Of a DNA stretch of 22,216 nucleotides, positions 1 to 6,189 are shown piece after piece. Every line of letters starts with the position of its first letter. Position 1 is the stretch's first letter. The notes below the pieces were generated by a model, which had not been told where the DNA came from, made no database searches, and saw only the letters and a list, made by a program, of their open reading frames with translations. Origin of the DNA: Bacteroidales bacterium (GTDB lineage: Bacteria; Bacteroidota; Bacteroidia; Bacteroidales; WCHB1-69); NCBI GenBank assembly GCA_028684405.1, contig JAQUGA010000018.1, forward strand, positions 1-22,216, in the 5' to 3' direction. The translations under genes were made by a program, and so were the position numbers.

Positions 1-5
1 AATTT

Positions 6-806
6 ATGAGATTAGACAGTTATTTGGTTGGTGAAAAACATTTCCCTTCCCGCGAAAAAGCCTCTTTCGCTATTAAAAATGGGCAGGTGTTTGTCAATGG
101 TTTATGTGTGAAAAAAGCGTCATTTATAATTGATGGTTCCAAGGACGAACTCCTTGTTCAAACCGACGAGGTTTTGCCTTATGTAAGCGTAGGTGGACTC
201 AAGCTCGAAAAAGCCATTCGCCATTTTCAGCTCGATTTTACAAATGCAAAAGTGCTCGATATTGGCTCATCAACCGGTGGTTTTACAGATTGTGCTCTTC
301 AACATGGAGCTGCACATGTGACGGCCGTTGACGTGGGGACCAATCAATTGGATAGTTCGCTTCGCAAACATGCAAAAATCACTCTATTTGAGAAGATGGA
401 CTTTCGGGATTTAGCAAAAAGTACTTCTCTTTCACCAGATTTAGATTTTGTATTGAGCGATTTGTCGTTTATATCAATGCGAAAATTAATGCCATTTTTG
501 CCCGATTTTATGAATGACAAATCTTTTTTTATTGGATTAATAAAACCTCAATTTGAAGTTGGAAAAGATGCAATCGGAAGAGATGGAATTGTGAAAAACC
601 CCGAACATCACTTCAAAATTATCGAAGAAATTATAAAGGAGGCGAAAAGCTTTAATTTAAATCTGCATAATTTGGTTTCTGCACCAATTCATGATAAGAA
701 GAAAAATATCGAATATTTGGTTCTTTTTTCCCAACAAAGCACTTCTCGTACTGTTTCTGTAAAATCGGTTGTTTATGGGGCTATTAAGCAGAAATCTAAT
801 TTGTAA
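6..806 (+). CDS. tlyA: TlyA family 23S/16S rRNA 2'-O-methyltransferase (hemolysin A family)
   Basis: 266-residue protein with the TlyA layout: an N-terminal S4 RNA-binding domain (about residues 1-60, beginning MRLDSYLV and including VFVNG) joined to a FtsJ/RrmJ-like SAM methyltransferase domain. The SAM-binding motif I is VLDIGSSTGGFTD at 83-95, with an acidic strand end near AVDVG (107-111). Further family motifs are SDLSFIS (151-157) and KPQFEVG (180-186). Family members methylate ribose 2'-OH groups of rRNA; the 'hemolysin' name is historical. Length is normal for the family and the ATG at position 6 fits the usual N-terminus, although only five bases of upstream sequence are visible, so promoter and RBS cannot be judged. 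The ctpA-like gene follows after 39 nt on the same strand and may be cotranscribed. Confidence 0.93.
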   Translation: MRLDSYLVGEKHFPSREKASFAIKNGQVFVNGLCVKKASFIIDGSKDELLVQTDEVLPYVSVGGLKLEKAIRHFQLDFTNAKVLDIGSSTGGFTDCALQHGAAHVTAVDVGTNQLDSSLRKHAKITLFEKMDFRDLAKSTSLSPDLDFVLSDLSFISMRKLMPFLPDFMNDKSFFIGLIKPQFEVGKDAIGRDGIVKNPEHHFKIIEEIIKEAKSFNLNLHNLVSAPIHDKKKNIEYLVLFSQQSTSRTVSVKSVVYGAIKQKSNL

Positions 807-845
807 TTTATATTTTTAATGTGCATGATTCTCAATTAACTTATT

Positions 846-2441
846 ATGGAAAATAAAAAACTTACATCATACATTCAGCCTTTACTATATTCTTTATTTA
901 TTGTTTTTGGTATTCTGATTGGCACTTATATCATTCCAAAATCCCAAAATGTTGTCGGGAAGTCGTCGTCAAAGAGTAAAGTAGAAACTATTATTGACTA
1001 TGCCGTTGAAAATTATGTAGACAGCGTTAATACCGAAACCATGCTTTCGGATGCCATCAATGGGATGCTGCAGAAACTCGATCCACACTCAGTCTATATT
1101 TCAACAGAGGAATTTGATGCCGTTAACTCTGAATTGACAGGAAATTTCGAGGGAATCGGTATTCAGTTTAATATTTTTAATGATACTTTAATGGTGGTTA
1201 ATACAATTACCGGAGGTCCATCCGAAAAAGTAGGACTGATGCCAGGTGATCGTATTGTGAAAGTAGATACTCAAAATGTGGCAGGTGTTGGAATTGCCAA
1301 TAATGAAGTGATAAAATTATTGAAGGGTCCCAAGGGTTCAAAGGTAAAAGTGGGCGTAATGCGAAGTGGCGTTAATAAACTGTTGAGCTTTTCGATAAAA
1401 AGAGATGTGATTCCTTTGCATAGTGTGGATATTGCTTTTTTGGTAAATCCCAAAACAGGATATGTCAAAGTAAATCAGTTTTCGGCAACTACTATTGATG
1501 AGTTTAATTTTTCGGTAGGTGCTTTGAACAAACGTGGAATCAAAAATTTGATTATTGATTTACGAGGAAATTCTGGTGGCTTTTTAAATGCAGCAGTAGA
1601 AATTTGCGATCAACTGTTGCCCAAAGGTCGAATGATTGTTTATACCGAGGGACGAATGCAGCCTCGGCGGGAATATAAGTCGCGACGAAAAGGATCGTTC
1701 AGCCATCTGCAAATTGCGGTTTTAATCGATGAATGGTCGGCTTCGGCAAGCGAAATAGTTGCGGGTGCAGTTCAAGATAATGATAGGGGAGTAGTAATCG
1801 GACGTCGTTCCTTTGGCAAAGGATTGGTTCAGGAACAAATTCCGCTTTCCGACGGTTCTGCCATTCGCCTTACCGTTGCCCGATATCATACCCCTTCGGG
1901 AAGATGTATTCAGCGCTATTATAAAGGAGGCATTGAAGCTTATTATACCGAAATGCTAAATCGATATGAATCAGGTGAATTGGAAGATCCGAAAAATCAA
2001 AAAATCGAAGATTCAACGGCTTATTATACGTTGTCGGGGAGAAAAGTATATGGCGGAGGCGGAATAATTCCAGATATTATTGTGCCTCTCGAAAGAAATG
2101 AAAATAAAACCTACCTGAATGCAATTGTAAACTTGGGAATTATATACCGTTTTGCCTTTGATTATGTAGATAAAAACCGTGCAACATTCAAAAAATATTC
2201 AGATGCGAATGATTACATCTCTAATTATCAAGTTGGAAATGCCACTTTTGATAGTTTGGTCGCCTATGCAGCTTCAAACGGAATTCAGCCCGATGCTAAA
2301 AAGATTGCCTATGTTAAAGAGGAATTGAAATTGTGGCTAAAAGCTTTTATGGGACGCAATCTTTATGGTGATGAAGCTTTTTATCCAATTCAACTTCAGG
2401 CAGATAAAACATTTCTGAAAGCAGTAAATGTTTTGAAATAA
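846..2441 (+). CDS. ctpA: S41 family C-terminal processing peptidase (CtpA/Prc type)
   Basis: 531-residue serine protease. A single hydrophobic segment at about 12-31 acts as a signal anchor, so the catalytic part should sit in the periplasm. A PDZ domain (about 85-170, with GGPSEKVGLMPGD) is followed by the S41 peptidase core (about 185-370). The Ser-Lys dyad is readable: S300 within WSASASE and K325 within SFGKGLVQ, 25 residues apart as in plant and bacterial CtpA enzymes. The LRGNSGG motif lies near 240-246. A C-terminal extension of about 150 residues is usual for the Bacteroidota branch. Family members trim C-termini of exported or misfolded envelope proteins; the substrate here is unknown. 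The downstream gene is convergent, and no strong terminator hairpin is visible in the 95-nt gap. Confidence 0.95.
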   Translation: MENKKLTSYIQPLLYSLFIVFGILIGTYIIPKSQNVVGKSSSKSKVETIIDYAVENYVDSVNTETMLSDAINGMLQKLDPHSVYISTEEFDAVNSELTGNFEGIGIQFNIFNDTLMVVNTITGGPSEKVGLMPGDRIVKVDTQNVAGVGIANNEVIKLLKGPKGSKVKVGVMRSGVNKLLSFSIKRDVIPLHSVDIAFLVNPKTGYVKVNQFSATTIDEFNFSVGALNKRGIKNLIIDLRGNSGGFLNAAVEICDQLLPKGRMIVYTEGRMQPRREYKSRRKGSFSHLQIAVLIDEWSASASEIVAGAVQDNDRGVVIGRRSFGKGLVQEQIPLSDGSAIRLTVARYHTPSGRCIQRYYKGGIEAYYTEMLNRYESGELEDPKNQKIEDSTAYYTLSGRKVYGGGGIIPDIIVPLERNENKTYLNAIVNLGIIYRFAFDYVDKNRATFKKYSDANDYISNYQVGNATFDSLVAYAASNGIQPDAKKIAYVKEELKLWLKAFMGRNLYGDEAFYPIQLQADKTFLKAVNVLK

Positions 2442-2536
2442 AGTTTTTTGCAAAGAATTTCAAAATGATAAACCTCCAGTGCGGAAATGTTATTTTTACG
2501 AATAATCCAATGATTTACGTGAAAAGAATAATTTGA

Positions 2537-2872
2537 TTATTGAGATTTAGCATTCAGAATTCTGACCATTTTTCCGGTCATACATTTGCTTTTCATTCCA
2601 TCAAGTGCTTCATATTCTATTTTTATTTTCTTGCCGTCTACTTTAAATTCGCTTTGCAGGCCTCTGGGTTCGAGCTTTGTTCCGTCATTCAGTTCAATCA
2701 CCCAAGAACAGTCTCCGATGAGGTCGGCACGCTTAATAACGGTGGCATCTACAAATGAAGAATTTGCTTCAGTAGTATTGTTTTTTGTTTTTTTGCATTT
2801 GCATGCCGAAAAACTCGATATTGAAACTAAAAGTACAATTGCAATAATGCTTTTTAGAGTGCTTTTTTTCAT
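2537..2872 (-). CDS. small putative lipoprotein of unknown function
   Basis: 111-residue protein. The N-terminus has two lysines, a hydrophobic stretch (about 8-20) and a lipobox-like SFSAC, which puts the lipidated cysteine at C24. The second cysteine at C26 and the lysine-rich segment that follows resemble the linker of an exported lipoprotein. The mature part (about 40-111) contains alternating beta-type segments (CSWVIELNDGTKLEP, KKIKIEYEALDG) and two more cysteines (at DCSW and KCMTG), which suggests a small beta-fold, possibly with a disulfide. I do not recognise a named family with certainty. It starts at ATG after an A/T-rich leader, is transcribed towards ctpA, and is separated from the upstream repeat-protein gene by 115 nt. 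Confidence 0.78.
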   Translation of the reverse strand: MKKSTLKSIIAIVLLVSISSFSACKCKKTKNNTTEANSSFVDATVIKRADLIGDCSWVIELNDGTKLEPRGLQSEFKVDGKKIKIEYEALDGMKSKCMTGKMVRILNAKSQ

Positions 2873-2987
2873 GGGTGTAATTTTAAGAGAAATTATGTGA
2901 TTTAGTGAAATGGTTTTTTGATGAATTCTAGCGTGAATATTTCAAGGAATAGGCAATTAGGAAAAAGAAATAACCTCAGCAGTTTTT

Positions 2988-3335
2988 CTAGTACATCAAG
3001 TGTTTTTTAGCATTGTTTCGCCATGTAGCATCGCTTTTATATTCCGAAAAATAGATAACTAAATCAGCATCGCTTTTATATTCACAAAAGTATACTGTTT
3101 TGTCGGCATCGCTTTTGTATTCGCAAAAATACCATAAACCCTTGTTGCCGGTTGCATCGCTTTTGTAGTTGCACTTATATACAACCAAATCAGCATCGCT
3201 TTTGTATTGTGCAACGTAAACTTTAACCTTCGCATCGCTTTTGTATTTGCAGGCATAAACTTTTTGAGCAAAAGTTTCCGTGTTGAATAGAATGCAAATG
3301 CTGATTAATATAAAAGAGACGAATATTTTTTTCAT
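2988..3335 (-). CDS. secreted YKSDA-repeat protein (DUF6150-like)
   Basis: 115-residue protein with a Sec signal peptide (hydrophobic 4-18, likely cleavage after TFAQ near residue 24). The mature chain is almost entirely six copies of a unit [K/Q/N/E]YKSDA followed by a short beta-like stretch such as DLVVYKC. The units are 13 residues long, except the third, which is 16 because of a three-residue insertion. The alternation of a polar turn (YKSDAD) with a hydrophobic strand (VVYxC, VYFC, VIYFS) predicts a regular stacked-strand fold. This matches what I recall of the DUF6150 family, common in Bacteroidota; the family name is from memory and not verified. Cysteines occur in several units, so disulfides or metal binding are possible. 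Function unknown. Confidence 0.85.
   Translation of the reverse strand: MKKIFVSFILISICILFNTETFAQKVYACKYKSDAKVKVYVAQYKSDADLVVYKCNYKSDATGNKGLWYFCEYKSDADKTVYFCEYKSDADLVIYFSEYKSDATWRNNAKKHLMY
3028..3255 (-). repeat. 39-nt-period tandem coding repeat inside the YKSDA-repeat gene
   Basis: On the plus strand the 11-mer gcatcgctttt begins at 3028, 3067, 3106, 3154, 3193 and 3232, giving spacings of 39, 39, 48, 39 and 39 nt. It encodes (on the minus strand) the KSDA core of each protein unit. The single 48-nt step is a 9-nt in-frame insertion. The spacing stays a multiple of three, so the repeat is selected as protein. Near-identity of the core at the nucleotide level suggests either recent duplication or gene conversion between units. 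Confidence 0.9.
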
Positions 3336-3427
3336 GGTTTATTTATTTTAATGCATAAAAATACAAAATTTTCAATATACTATGTCATTTTTTCCTTTCT
3401 TTTTCTTTGAACAAAGTAAATTTGAAA

Positions 3428-4381
3428 TTAAGGAAGCTTTATTTTTTGTCCAATTTGCAAAATGGATGTTCTTTTTATCCCATTTATTTTGCATAATTGA
3501 TCAATGGAAGTTCCGTTTTTTTGGGCTACTTTTCCTAGGTTATCTCCGCTTTTTATAATATAAACTTTCGACGAATTTGACTTTTCTTGTGGTTTGTTTG
3601 TATATGTCGATTTGGAGCGTGTTTTTGATCCAAAATCTTCGGCACTAACCGTTAAGCTGTCAGATAATGTTTTGATTCGATTCGTTTTTGAGTGCATAAA
3701 AAGCCAGTCGTAGAGTTCGTCCATCGAAAAAAAGCGAGCCAATGCACTATGTCCAACTCCATCCAAAAAATCGCTTTTCAATAAACCGCCATCGTTGCAA
3801 TCGTTTATTGCATCCACTATTTTGATCGATTCTTTAACAGGCACGGCTCTGTCGTTATTTCCGTGGATAATCCACAAAGGTACTTCCGACAATCGGCACG
3901 CATCTGCAAGGTTTCCACCTCCGCACAGAGCAACAGCAGCAGCCACTTTTTTGGGGTATTTCCCCACAAACCTCAAGGTGCCATATCCGCCCATGCTCAT
4001 GCCCGCAACATACAACCGGTTGGTGTCTGTTCGATAATTTGTTTCAATGTATGTGATTAGTTTCAAAATTTTATCAGCGTTCCACGATTGTCCTTTCGGA
4101 CATTGAGGGGCAATAACAATGGCTTCCAATTCTCGTTTTTTTGTAGATTCTTTGAGAATTCCATAGCGTTTTACACTTTCCAGATTATTGCCCGATAAAC
4201 TTTTGCCATGTAAAAACAAAATAGTAGGAAATGTTTTTGTAGTATCGCCATAATCTTTTGGTAGTTGTATCCAATAATTGTATGAATCATCTACTTCATT
4301 CCGATGTGCAGTAGGTTGTGAACTGACTTTAGAAGAAATCAGTAAAAATAAAAAAATGGAGAAGAATTTTAAAAGTTTCAT
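3428..4381 (-). CDS. secreted alpha/beta hydrolase (esterase/PHB-depolymerase-like) with C-terminal LysM domain
   Basis: 317 residues from the ATG at 4381, chosen because it starts a clean signal peptide (MKLLKFFSIFLFLLISS, cleavage near residue 22). An open frame continues upstream for 45 codons but has no signal-like or conserved sequence. Residues 30-230 form an alpha/beta hydrolase: FLHGKS (56-61, oxyanion region), nucleophile elbow GMSMGG with S129, acid D177 in GNNDRAVP, and base H211 in GVGHSA. A serine-rich linker (about 235-270) leads to one LysM module (272-317: VYIIKSGDNLGKVA ... ILQIGQKIKLP), which normally binds peptidoglycan or chitin-like glycans. The nearest well-known relatives are secreted esterases of the PHB depolymerase/feruloyl esterase/dienelactone hydrolase type; the substrate is not predictable. 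The enzyme probably acts in the periplasm near the cell wall. Confidence 0.85.
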   Translation of the reverse strand: MKLLKFFSIFLFLLISSKVSSQPTAHRNEVDDSYNYWIQLPKDYGDTTKTFPTILFLHGKSLSGNNLESVKRYGILKESTKKRELEAIVIAPQCPKGQSWNADKILKLITYIETNYRTDTNRLYVAGMSMGGYGTLRFVGKYPKKVAAAVALCGGGNLADACRLSEVPLWIIHGNNDRAVPVKESIKIVDAINDCNDGGLLKSDFLDGVGHSALARFFSMDELYDWLFMHSKTNRIKTLSDSLTVSAEDFGSKTRSKSTYTNKPQEKSNSSKVYIIKSGDNLGKVAQKNGTSIDQLCKINGIKRTSILQIGQKIKLP

Positions 4382-4579
4382 GTTTTTTGAATTTATGAAA
4401 TATACTTGTACCTTTTTAATGAGTAGCTTAAAACAAGCCAAAGAAGGTATTTTAGTTTGAATAACAGTATTGTATCGAAATTGAAAATTGCATATTATGA
4501 ATTGAAAAGCCTGCAAAATACAATTTTTTTTTTAAAACAAATGATTTTGAAGCTTGAATTATGAAGTTTTGACATTTTA

Positions 4580-4717
4580 TCACAAACATTGTTTATCCAA
4601 ATTATGCTTGTTTATAATATTAATTGGGTCTTTAGGTTTCTTTGTTATTAAATTATATTTTCCATCTGAACCTTCGATAGTTAGAGGTTTTATCTTAGTT
4701 TTTATGTTTTTTTTCAT
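4580..4717 (-). CDS. possible small peptide gene, 45 residues, unknown function
   Basis: An ATG at 4717 opens a 45-codon frame ending at TGA 4580-4582. The product starts MKKNIKTKIKPLTIEGSDGK and ends DKQCL; it is strongly basic at the N-terminus, with a single cysteine near the C-terminus and no signal peptide or membrane segment. No GG-type leader cleavage site is present, and no modifying enzyme or exporter lies next to it, so a bacteriocin or RiPP precursor is only a guess. The region just upstream is A-rich, as is usual for Bacteroidota translation starts. Its composition (balanced polar and hydrophobic residues, G, D, P) looks more protein-like than a random A/T-rich frame, but a chance ORF remains possible. 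Confidence 0.35.
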   Translation of the reverse strand: MKKNIKTKIKPLTIEGSDGKYNLITKKPKDPINIINKHNLDKQCL

Positions 4718-4802
4718 TGTTTTTTAATGAGAGATATTTGTTGAATTTATTATATCGGGAAAGCCTCTATTAATGTTCCGTTAATTTTTTATAAATAATA
4801 TT

Positions 4803-4832
4803 TTGTGTAATAAATAAATTTGATTAATTTTG
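4803..4832 (+). promoter_or_regulatory. Bacteroidota-type promoter of the PUR-family gene
   Basis: TTG at 4803-4805 (-33 element) and TAATTTTG at 4825-4832 (-7 element, exact match to TAnnTTTG) are separated by 19 nt. The same 19-nt spacing is seen in the tRNA-Gln promoter of this window. The start of transcription should lie near 4838, giving a leader of about 20 nt before the ATG at 4860. Confidence 0.65.
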
Positions 4833-4859
4833 CTTTGATAACGGATAAATATAAAAGTT

Positions 4860-5210
4860 ATGGAAGAGTTTGGAAGCAAGGACAAATTAGAGATTTATTC
4901 AAAAGCAGTAAGGGCTGGAAAACGGACTTATTTTTTTGACGTAAAGGCTACCCGTTCGGATGAAATGTATTTAACAATTACCGAGAGTAAACGAAAATAC
5001 GACCCTGAGACGGATAAGTTTTTTTACGAAAAACATAAGTTATTCCTTTACAAAGAAGATTTTGATAAATTTTCAAAAGGTTTGGAAGGGGTGATAAATT
5101 TTATCAAAACCGGAGATTTGCCTTTGGAGGATGAGGAGGAGGTTGACTTGAATTTAAATGCGGAGGTTAGCTTTGAAAACCTATCCGACGATAAATTTAA
5201 TTCAATTTAA
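4860..5210 (+). CDS. PUR family DNA/RNA-binding protein (DUF3276)
   Basis: 116-residue protein. Residues about 8-85 form a single PUR repeat: IYSKAVRAGKRTYFFDVKAT, then YLTITESKRKYD, then an F/Y-rich segment with KHKLFLYKEDFDKFSKGL. This strand-turn-strand pattern with a final helix is the PUR-alpha fold, which binds single-stranded purine-rich nucleic acid. The remaining 30 residues are an acidic tail (LEDEEEVD). Single-repeat PUR proteins of this length are widely conserved in Bacteroidota, and structural work on such bacterial proteins shows nucleic-acid binding as dimers; the physiological target is unclear. It is a monocistronic gene with its own promoter, convergent with ispE. Confidence 0.9.
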   Translation: MEEFGSKDKLEIYSKAVRAGKRTYFFDVKATRSDEMYLTITESKRKYDPETDKFFYEKHKLFLYKEDFDKFSKGLEGVINFIKTGDLPLEDEEEVDLNLNAEVSFENLSDDKFNSI

Positions 5211-5224
5211 AACCATTCTTTAAG

Positions 5225-5261
5225 AAAAAAAATCAAGTTTAGCGGAAGTTTCGCTGAACTT
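5225..5261 (-). terminator. intrinsic terminator of ispE
   Basis: Read on the minus strand, a 10-bp stem (arms at plus 5252-5261 and 5235-5244, one G-U pair) closes a 7-nt loop. It is followed by GA and a run of eight T (plus A-run 5225-5232). It lies 50 nt after the ispE stop and also separates ispE from the convergent PUR-family gene. There is no T-run on the plus side, so it should act mainly on minus-strand transcripts. Confidence 0.85.
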
Positions 5262-5311
5262 ATAGGATAATTGGCTTTTGTCGTGAAGATTCAATGTTTT
5301 TATAATAGATT

Positions 5312-6127
5312 TTAAATCTGCCCCCATAGGATTTTGTATTCATTTGGAAATGCAATTTCTGTTTCCGTATCAAATATTCCAAATACCGCCGAGCCACTGC
5401 CCGACATTTGAGCATAAATGGCACCCGATGTGTATAAAGTCTCTTTGATTTTTGCGATTTCTGGATATTCTTTAAAAACTCCAGTTTCAAAATCATTTTG
5501 CAAGACATTTTTCCAGTTTGAAATTCCATTATTTAGAATTAATTTCTTAAGCGTTTCTCTGCCTGATTGCGGTATTGCATTTTTATATGCCCATGCCGTA
5601 GAAATATGAATGGGTGGTTTTACAATTACCAAATGATAAGCAGATAACGAAAGTTCAATTTTACTTAATATTTCACCCTTGCCTTCACCAAAAGATGGAA
5701 TTGGCTGAATGAAAAAAGCACAATCGCTTCCAACTTGACTGGCTAATTTGCGTCTATTCTCTTCCGAGATATTTAAACAATACTTATTATTGACAAGATT
5801 GATAATGGATGCTGCATTGGCCGAGCCACCTCCTAAGCCAGCACCCATGGGGATGGTTTTATGAAGATAGAGTGAAATAAAAGGAAAACGATAGTGTTGT
5901 CTTAACAGATTTATTGTTTTTACACATAAATTCTCATTTTCTTTGCAATCCATTTTTAATCCCGTAAAGTGGTAATAATCTTTAGATTTTGAATGACTAA
6001 TAATTTCAATGGCGTCCTGAATAAAATCAATGGGGTAGAATATGGTTTCAATCGAATGAAACCCATCTGGACGTTTATTAATAATATTTAATCCTAAATT
6101 TATTTTGCAAGATGAAAAAGTGAGCAT
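5312..6127 (-). CDS. ispE: 4-diphosphocytidyl-2-C-methyl-D-erythritol kinase
   Basis: 271-residue GHMP-superfamily kinase that phosphorylates CDP-ME in the MEP route to isoprenoid precursors (cytoplasm). The start at 6127 gives MLTFSSCKINLGLNI, the normal IspE N-terminus with the conserved K8. An upstream in-frame ATG at 6196 would add 23 residues with no counterpart in the family and would run into the divergent gene. The ATP-binding GHMP loop is PMGAGLGGGSANAA (93-106), the catalytic Asp lies in GSDCAFF (D135), and the C-terminal GHMP motif is MSGSGSAVFG near residue 240-250. Length is typical. It ends in a strong terminator and faces away from the GH3 gene, with 62 nt between the two start codons. 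Confidence 0.95.
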   Translation of the reverse strand: MLTFSSCKINLGLNIINKRPDGFHSIETIFYPIDFIQDAIEIISHSKSKDYYHFTGLKMDCKENENLCVKTINLLRQHYRFPFISLYLHKTIPMGAGLGGGSANAASIINLVNNKYCLNISEENRRKLASQVGSDCAFFIQPIPSFGEGKGEILSKIELSLSAYHLVIVKPPIHISTAWAYKNAIPQSGRETLKKLILNNGISNWKNVLQNDFETGVFKEYPEIAKIKETLYTSGAIYAQMSGSGSAVFGIFDTETEIAFPNEYKILWGQI

Positions 6128-6135
6128 AAAAAGAG

Positions 6136-6143
6136 TATTTTTG
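6136..6143 (+). promoter_or_regulatory. candidate -7 element (TATTTTTG) for the GH3 gene
   Basis: An exact TAnnTTTG match 46 nt before the GH3 start codon. No good TTG lies at the expected 19-nt distance, so only the -7 half is supported. Confidence 0.35.
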
Positions 6144-6160
6144 TTTTCAAATTTGAACGT

Positions 6161-6168
6161 CAAAAATA
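6161..6168 (-). promoter_or_regulatory. candidate -7 element (TATTTTTG) for ispE
   Basis: An exact TAnnTTTG match on the minus strand, 33 nt before the ispE start codon. Transcription would begin near 6155. The upstream -33 half is weak (TTTAC at the expected distance). Together with the plus-strand element at 6136-6143 it forms a face-to-face pair. Confidence 0.4.
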
Positions 6169-6189
6169 CGGATAAATCTTTTGTAAAGT

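Larger units (their letters stand above)
4382..4859. other. 478-nt A/T-rich intergenic region
   Basis: This is the only long gap in the window. It holds a short unassigned minus-strand ORF (4580-4717) and the promoter of the PUR-family gene (4803-4832). The part at 4470-4515 is A/T-rich and carries a direct repeat AATTGAAAA (4480-4488 and 4501-4509). I see no tRNA, IS end or strong hairpin here. Confidence 0.6.

Noticed and set aside
1271..1468. Minus-strand ORF within the ctpA-like gene
   Set aside because: Fully inside a well-supported gene with intact PDZ motifs in the other frame; no start signal or family features.
2442..2536. Possible terminator between ctpA and the lipoprotein gene
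   Set aside because: Only short A/T-only inverted repeats are visible, without a convincing stem and T-run.
2540..2900. Plus-strand ORFs overlapping the small lipoprotein gene
   Set aside because: The minus-strand frame has a signal peptide, lipobox and A-rich leader; the plus-strand frames are F/S-rich shadows.
3028..3255. Regularly spaced repeats resembling a short CRISPR-like array
   Set aside because: Spacing is a multiple of three, the repeat core lies in one open frame and encodes the same peptide unit each time, and there are no unique spacers; it is a protein repeat.
4382..4516. 45-codon N-terminal extension of the LysM hydrolase
   Set aside because: The extension lies upstream of a complete signal peptide and is encoded by A/T-rich intergenic DNA with a short direct repeat; the start at 4381 is the better one.
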